Assembly (NCBI RefSeq): GCF_018390575.1
Contig: NZ_JAHBCJ010000003.1
Location: 186,001-250,000, forward strand
DNA from: Bhargavaea massiliensis
GTDB taxonomy: Bacteria > Bacillota > Bacilli > Bacillales_A > Planococcaceae
DNA: 64,000 nucleotides
Reading direction: 5' to 3'
In this document: piece after piece, positions 61,018 through 64,000 of the stretch
How the letters are laid out: every line of letters starts with the position of its first letter
Position numbering within the stretch: position 1 is the stretch's first letter
Notes under the pieces: model-generated
The model's database searches: none
What the model was told of the DNA's origin: nothing
Seen by the model: the letters and a program-made list of their open reading frames with translations, nothing else
Position numbers and translations under genes: made by a program

Positions 61018-61060
61018 GAGTAGTTACCTTGGATGAGTGGTTAATAGATTGACTGATTAC
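61018..61060 (+). repeat. Degenerate micro-repeat, GAGTRGTTACC type
   Basis: GAGTAGTTACC (61018), GAGTGGTTAAT (61035) and GACTGATTACA (61051) are 17 and 16 bp apart, shorter than the usual 21. The last units overlap the -35 box of the next gene. Confidence 0.5.
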
Positions 61061-61078
61061 ATTCTTTGGGAATGATAT
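61049..61078 (+). promoter_or_regulatory. Promoter of the DUF1672 lipoprotein gene
   Basis: TTGACT and TGATAT are separated by 18 bp. Confidence 0.5.
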
Positions 61079-61144
61079 AGTTGAAGGACTACTTCACTTG
61101 TTCGATAGGTAAGTATCCGCGTTAGTCCGACAGGAGGTTCAACT

Positions 61145-62140
61145 TTGGGGATCAATAAAAGGTTTCTGGCCGGGCTGGTTGGTGCCTCCTTGGTTATTGG
61201 CGGGTGCAGCCACTTTGCATCTGGAAAAGACGAAGTTGTTGAAGATGCGGATTTAAGGTCCGGCCAGGAAGCAGGCGGAGGAGAACAAGACGTGACATCT
61301 TCAAATACAAACAACGATAAACAGAATGCCTATGAAAAAGAAAACTTCGTGAGGGTACAGGATTATACGGGCGAGGGCTACGAATTACGGAATGCCAATC
61401 AAGAGATTGAAAAGGCGGCAAGGGCTGCATCCGAACAAATTGAAAACGCAGTTTCCGCTCTCTTTATGAAAAAATACAAAACGGAAATAACCGTTACGAA
61501 CATTGTCGGTGCAGGGGATGCTGCAACTGTTTATGTAGAATCGGTGGCGGACCCGCATTTCTATACATATGCCATCGTTCCTTATGACTCTTCAACTGGG
61601 ACAATGAGAACGGATGACGTTTGGACCCAGGAAGGTCAAGTGGAAGTTGCACTCTATGGTTGGCTTTATGCAAAAGCATACCCGGAGCAATTCACAAAAC
61701 TGAATCAATCTCTTGAAGGGTTTGTTAACTCTAATCCTGTGACCGGTTTGACTGCTGAAGCCGTTGCAAAGGTAAAGGGGAGCGGCTTTTCAAATGTTTA
61801 TTATCTCGTCAGCCCCTTCGGACCGGCTTTTGAAGATGCATTGCAACTCTATTTGAAAAATCCGCAAGTGTCTGGAGAGCAAATTCGGCAAGAATTAGAA
61901 GAAACAGGTTATGATGACAAGCACGTATCATTTGGTATTACCTTGTATATGGAAGAAGAAGCGGCACCGGATCCGGATATAATCGATTCGCTTTCATCAG
62001 GGATCAATGAATTAACCGGAATTCCTATTGGTGCATACTCGCTGAATCTTAACGATAATTATATCGACAAGCGTAGGGCCAGCGGCAACAAAGAAAATAG
62101 TATAGATCTCACTTGGCCGAATGAAATTATTAAAGAATGA
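61145..62140 (+). CDS. DUF1672 lipoprotein
   Basis: The 331-residue product has a lipobox IGGCS (Cys about 21), a polar linker, then NFVRVQDYTGEGYELRN, FMKKYKTEITVTNIVGAGDAATVYVESVADPHFYTYAIVP and WTQEGQVEVALYGWLYA. This matches DUF1672, a family of Bacillus and Staphylococcus lipoproteins without known function. TTG 61145 follows AGGAGG. It is monocistronic. Confidence 0.85.
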   Translation: MGINKRFLAGLVGASLVIGGCSHFASGKDEVVEDADLRSGQEAGGGEQDVTSSNTNNDKQNAYEKENFVRVQDYTGEGYELRNANQEIEKAARAASEQIENAVSALFMKKYKTEITVTNIVGAGDAATVYVESVADPHFYTYAIVPYDSSTGTMRTDDVWTQEGQVEVALYGWLYAKAYPEQFTKLNQSLEGFVNSNPVTGLTAEAVAKVKGSGFSNVYYLVSPFGPAFEDALQLYLKNPQVSGEQIRQELEETGYDDKHVSFGITLYMEEEAAPDPDIIDSLSSGINELTGIPIGAYSLNLNDNYIDKRRASGNKENSIDLTWPNEIIKE

Positions 62141-62169
62141 CATGGGCAGTAGTTATAAGAAAAGGGGAC

Positions 62170-62209
62170 AAGACGACACCAGATGCAGGCATCGGTGACG
62201 TCTTTATAT
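62170..62209 (+). terminator. Terminator of the DUF1672 gene
   Basis: AAGACG pairs with CGTCTT, with an inner CACC-GATGC/GCATCGGTG stem and a TTTATATT tail. Confidence 0.75.
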
Positions 62210-62250
62210 TGGTGACGTGAATTCACTCCCAGCATAAGCATGTAGCACAC

Positions 62251-62280
62251 TTAACCTTCCAGAAATGCATATGGTAAAAT
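62251..62280 (+). promoter_or_regulatory. Possible promoter of the zinc-finger gene
   Basis: TTAACC and TAAAAT are separated by 18 bp, about 50 bp before GTG 62329. Confidence 0.4.
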
Positions 62281-62328
62281 AAAGGGAGAAGGAACTTTCT
62301 GAATTTACTGCGGACGGGGGGAGCTAAA

Positions 62329-62760
62329 GTGAGGCAGGTGACATTAAACAGCGGGGATCCTGTTCATATCCTTGAAGCCGGCCAGATTCATGAGAAAAAG
62401 GTGTATCGGGTATTGAATAGCCGGCAGATTCTGACTAGGGACGCTTCTGAATTCCGTGCATGGACGTATGGGGAAACGTTCTTTCTAGACCGTGAAACGG
62501 CGGTCAGGTATCTGAAAGAGAAGCGGATGCAGGGGATGAAAGTGATTTTGTTGGAGCGTGAAATCAGCAAGTTGGAGGATGAGGTAAACCGCCTGCGCTG
62601 GGCTGAGCGGAAAAGGAGAAAGCAAGCGATTGCTGCTATGCAGCGAAAGGCCGAAAAGCCCAAGGTCCCGATTCCCCAGCCCGCCGGCTATAAGAAAGCC
62701 AGTACGTGTGACGCCTGCGGTATGCCAATCAGCAGCACCGGGCATTGCGGGTGCTGTTAA
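62329..62760 (+). CDS. Hypothetical protein with coiled coil and C-terminal zinc-finger motif
   Basis: The 143-residue protein has a basic N-terminal domain, a coiled coil (about 60-105, LEREISKLEDEVNRLRWAERKRRKQ) and a Cys-rich tail CDACGMPISSTGHCGCC that could bind zinc. GTG 62329 follows GGGGGGAG. I know no family. Basic charge plus coiled coil might suggest nucleic acid binding. Confidence 0.7.
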   Translation: MRQVTLNSGDPVHILEAGQIHEKKVYRVLNSRQILTRDASEFRAWTYGETFFLDRETAVRYLKEKRMQGMKVILLEREISKLEDEVNRLRWAERKRRKQAIAAMQRKAEKPKVPIPQPAGYKKASTCDACGMPISSTGHCGCC

Positions 62761-62833
62761 GAAAGCTAACCAATAGTTCATGGATGAAAGATATCCGTTC
62801 TCATCAGATCAGAAACTCCATCATATACCTTAG

Positions 62834-62862
62834 AGAAGCAGCTATACACGCTGCTTCTTTTT
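62834..62862 (+). terminator. Terminator of the zinc-finger gene
   Basis: GAAGCAGC/GCTGCTTC with a 7-nt loop and a TTTTT tail. Confidence 0.85.
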
Positions 62863-62913
62863 AAATAGTAGAAACCAAATGGTGAGAATCAATAAACCTG
62901 AGGGGGCACGGGG

Positions 62914-63453
62914 ATGGTCATCTGGAGAGAAGAGAATGTCCGGATCGAGTCCGGGCTTTGGTTGAATGAGGAACATGTGTTGGTGATGTTCGATCACACG
63001 GACAGGCACCGCTACCGGTTAAGCGTAACTTGGGAGACAGGTAAGCCGGAGTGTCTGTTTGTGATGCTGAATCCGAGCACGGGGGATGCGGGAAAGCCCG
63101 ATCAGACGCTGCATCAGTGTATGAATATCGCCAAGCACCAAGGTTGTGGGTCACTTGAGGTCGTCAACCTTTATTCGTTCAGGACGAAAAGTCCTGAAGT
63201 TCTCTTTGATTCGGATGAACGCCATCATCATCCCCCAAATGACCGCCATCTGGCTGATGCGATTGGAAACGCCCGGCAAGTGATCGTGGCATGGGGGCGG
63301 CATGGCGGAAAAGAAGGCCGGGATGAGGTGGTCCTCAAGATGATCCGTGAAGCCGGAAAAACACTGTACTGCCTGGGGACGACAATCAGCGGAATGCCCC
63401 GTCACCCGCTCTTCTTGCGATCCGATACGCCGCCTGTTGAATACACACGCTGA
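62914..63453 (+). CDS. DUF1643 protein, second copy
   Basis: The 179-residue product has FVMLNPSTGDAGKPDQTLHQC, GCGSLEVVNLYSFRTKSP, and SGMPRHPLFL, a paralogue of the gene at 41330. GAGGGGGCACGGGG precedes the ATG. It lies 6 bp before the next small gene, so the two are co-transcribed. Confidence 0.85.
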   Translation: MVIWREENVRIESGLWLNEEHVLVMFDHTDRHRYRLSVTWETGKPECLFVMLNPSTGDAGKPDQTLHQCMNIAKHQGCGSLEVVNLYSFRTKSPEVLFDSDERHHHPPNDRHLADAIGNARQVIVAWGRHGGKEGRDEVVLKMIREAGKTLYCLGTTISGMPRHPLFLRSDTPPVEYTR

Positions 63454-63459
63454 CCGGCC

Positions 63460-63849
63460 ATGAGGCGCAATCCGATTTTCCGGCTTCTGATGCAGATCGG
63501 ACGGGTGACGGAGCAGCTTTCCCGCAGGAACCGCCGGCACCCCCGCAGTGAAATGGGCGAGTGGGTGAACCAAGGGGACGACTGGGAAGAAGACTGGGTC
63601 TGGGTCGACAGTGACAAGGCGAAGTGGCTCTATCGAATCTGCTATCTAAACATCTATAGGCGAAAAGATGGCTATGACTTGATCGTCTCTTGGAAGCAGG
63701 ACGCCGCCGCCGATCATGTCCAGGAAACGACCTACCAGCACGTCGATCATGCCATCTCCGTCTGGTCGAAGTATTACAGGTCCAAAGGTAAAGTCACTGT
63801 GATCCGGGAAGTGGAAGATGAGGAGTGGGAAGGGGAGGCGTGGTTGTGA
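63460..63849 (+). CDS. Hypothetical protein after DUF1643
   Basis: The 129-residue protein has a basic N-terminus, a Trp-rich centre (EMGEWVNQGDDWEEDWVWVDSDKAKWLY) and a C-terminal part that may be a small alpha/beta domain. No family was recognised and the ribosome binding site is poor. The context suggests translation together with the DUF1643 gene. Confidence 0.6.
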   Translation: MRRNPIFRLLMQIGRVTEQLSRRNRRHPRSEMGEWVNQGDDWEEDWVWVDSDKAKWLYRICYLNIYRRKDGYDLIVSWKQDAAADHVQETTYQHVDHAISVWSKYYRSKGKVTVIREVEDEEWEGEAWL

Positions 63850-63870
63850 GTGGGGCATCCCAATAAAAAG

Positions 63871-63903
63871 CAGACAGAGCGAATTCCTTCGCCTTGTCTG
63901 CAG
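63871..63903 (-). terminator. Terminator of the gene at the right edge
   Basis: GCAGACA...TGTCTGC stem with a short loop; on the minus strand it is followed by CTTTTTATT. Confidence 0.65.
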
Positions 63904-63907
63904 CCGG

Positions 63908-63940
63908 ACGCGCATCTCCCAAGAGGTGTGCGTGATTTTT
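63908..63940 (+). terminator. Terminator of the DUF1643 operon
   Basis: ACGCGCATCTC pairs with GAGGTGTGCGT (wobbles included) around CCAA, followed by GATTTTTTATT. Confidence 0.7.
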
Positions 63941-64000
63941 TATTGTTCTTTCACCAATTCTCCATCTTTAAGGACAGCCAGAATGTTGTCCGGGTCGGAA
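63940..64000 (-). CDS. C-terminus of a probable amidohydrolase (start outside window)
   Basis: The minus strand reads SDPDNILAVLKDGELVKEQ then TAA. A pattern DNILAVxKDGxxV at the end is typical of amidohydrolase-superfamily (imidazolonepropionase-like) enzymes. Only 19 residues are visible. Confidence 0.5.
   Translation of the reverse strand, partial: SDPDNILAVLKDGELVKEQ

Overview
The window looks like a chromosomal segment of a Gram-positive, low-to-mid GC Bacillales bacterium, probably of the Planococcaceae type. The signs are WxL surface proteins, TTG/GTG starts behind strong AGGAGG sites, A-rich terminators of the AAAAGCAGCC...GGCTGCTTTT type, a cre-like site, and families typical of Bacillus relatives (RocB-like, YjiH, DUF1672, DUF2935, YdaG-like). 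No rRNA, tRNA, CRISPR array, complete IS element or prophage was seen.

Layout. 1-2.7 kb: a WxL surface-protein locus, cut at the left edge. 2.9-8.2 kb: a small lipid-anchored or membrane protein, then a PAS/AAA+/Fis regulator with a GABA-type aminotransferase and a YjiH transporter. 8.4-18.8 kb: a true sigma-54 activator followed by a -24/-12 promoter and a nine-gene acyl-CoA catabolic operon (hydratase, thiolase, 3-hydroxyacyl-CoA dehydrogenase, acyl-CoA dehydrogenase, two SDRs, a two-part Na+/solute symporter, an acyl-CoA ligase). 19.3-26 kb: a TRAP transporter operon with a DapA-family enzyme and an XRE-cupin regulator, then an amidase with a small partner. 26.7-33.9 kb: a RocB-like peptidase and an aminotransferase diverge from a second TRAP operon that ends in cupin and GntR genes; matching palindromes at both promoters suggest one GntR regulon. 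34-43 kb: housekeeping and accessory genes, with several pseudogenes.

43.3-53.2 kb is an AT-rich island. It holds a seven-gene operon with three different dynamin-like GTPases, bracketed by three membrane proteins that share one CxxC-x10-CxxC zinc ribbon, plus a small protein with a DGT/GY motif. A tandemly triplicated immunity-like family follows. I consider the GTPase operon the best candidate for an undescribed membrane-acting system, perhaps phage defence or membrane repair. 53.3-61 kb: an MFS transporter and a ligase/TetR fusion relic, then a GAFTGA-less regulator with twin operator-like sites, a sigma-A promoter, a cre site, and an MFS transporter plus amidase. 61-64 kb: a DUF1672 lipoprotein, a zinc-finger protein, a DUF1643 protein, a hypothetical gene, and the tail of a probable amidohydrolase.

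Two window-wide signals are not explained by genes. (1) Short arrays of 2-5 units with a pitch of almost exactly 21 bp (two helical turns) lie between genes at about a dozen loci. Each unit has a conserved head (GAGTGGTTACC, GAGTGCTTCGAA, GAATTCCCACC or GAATGACGA) and a variable second half. (2) Many 3' gene ends, sometimes with their terminators and repeats, survive as relics or duplicated segments. This points to repeated duplication and deletion of accessory genes.
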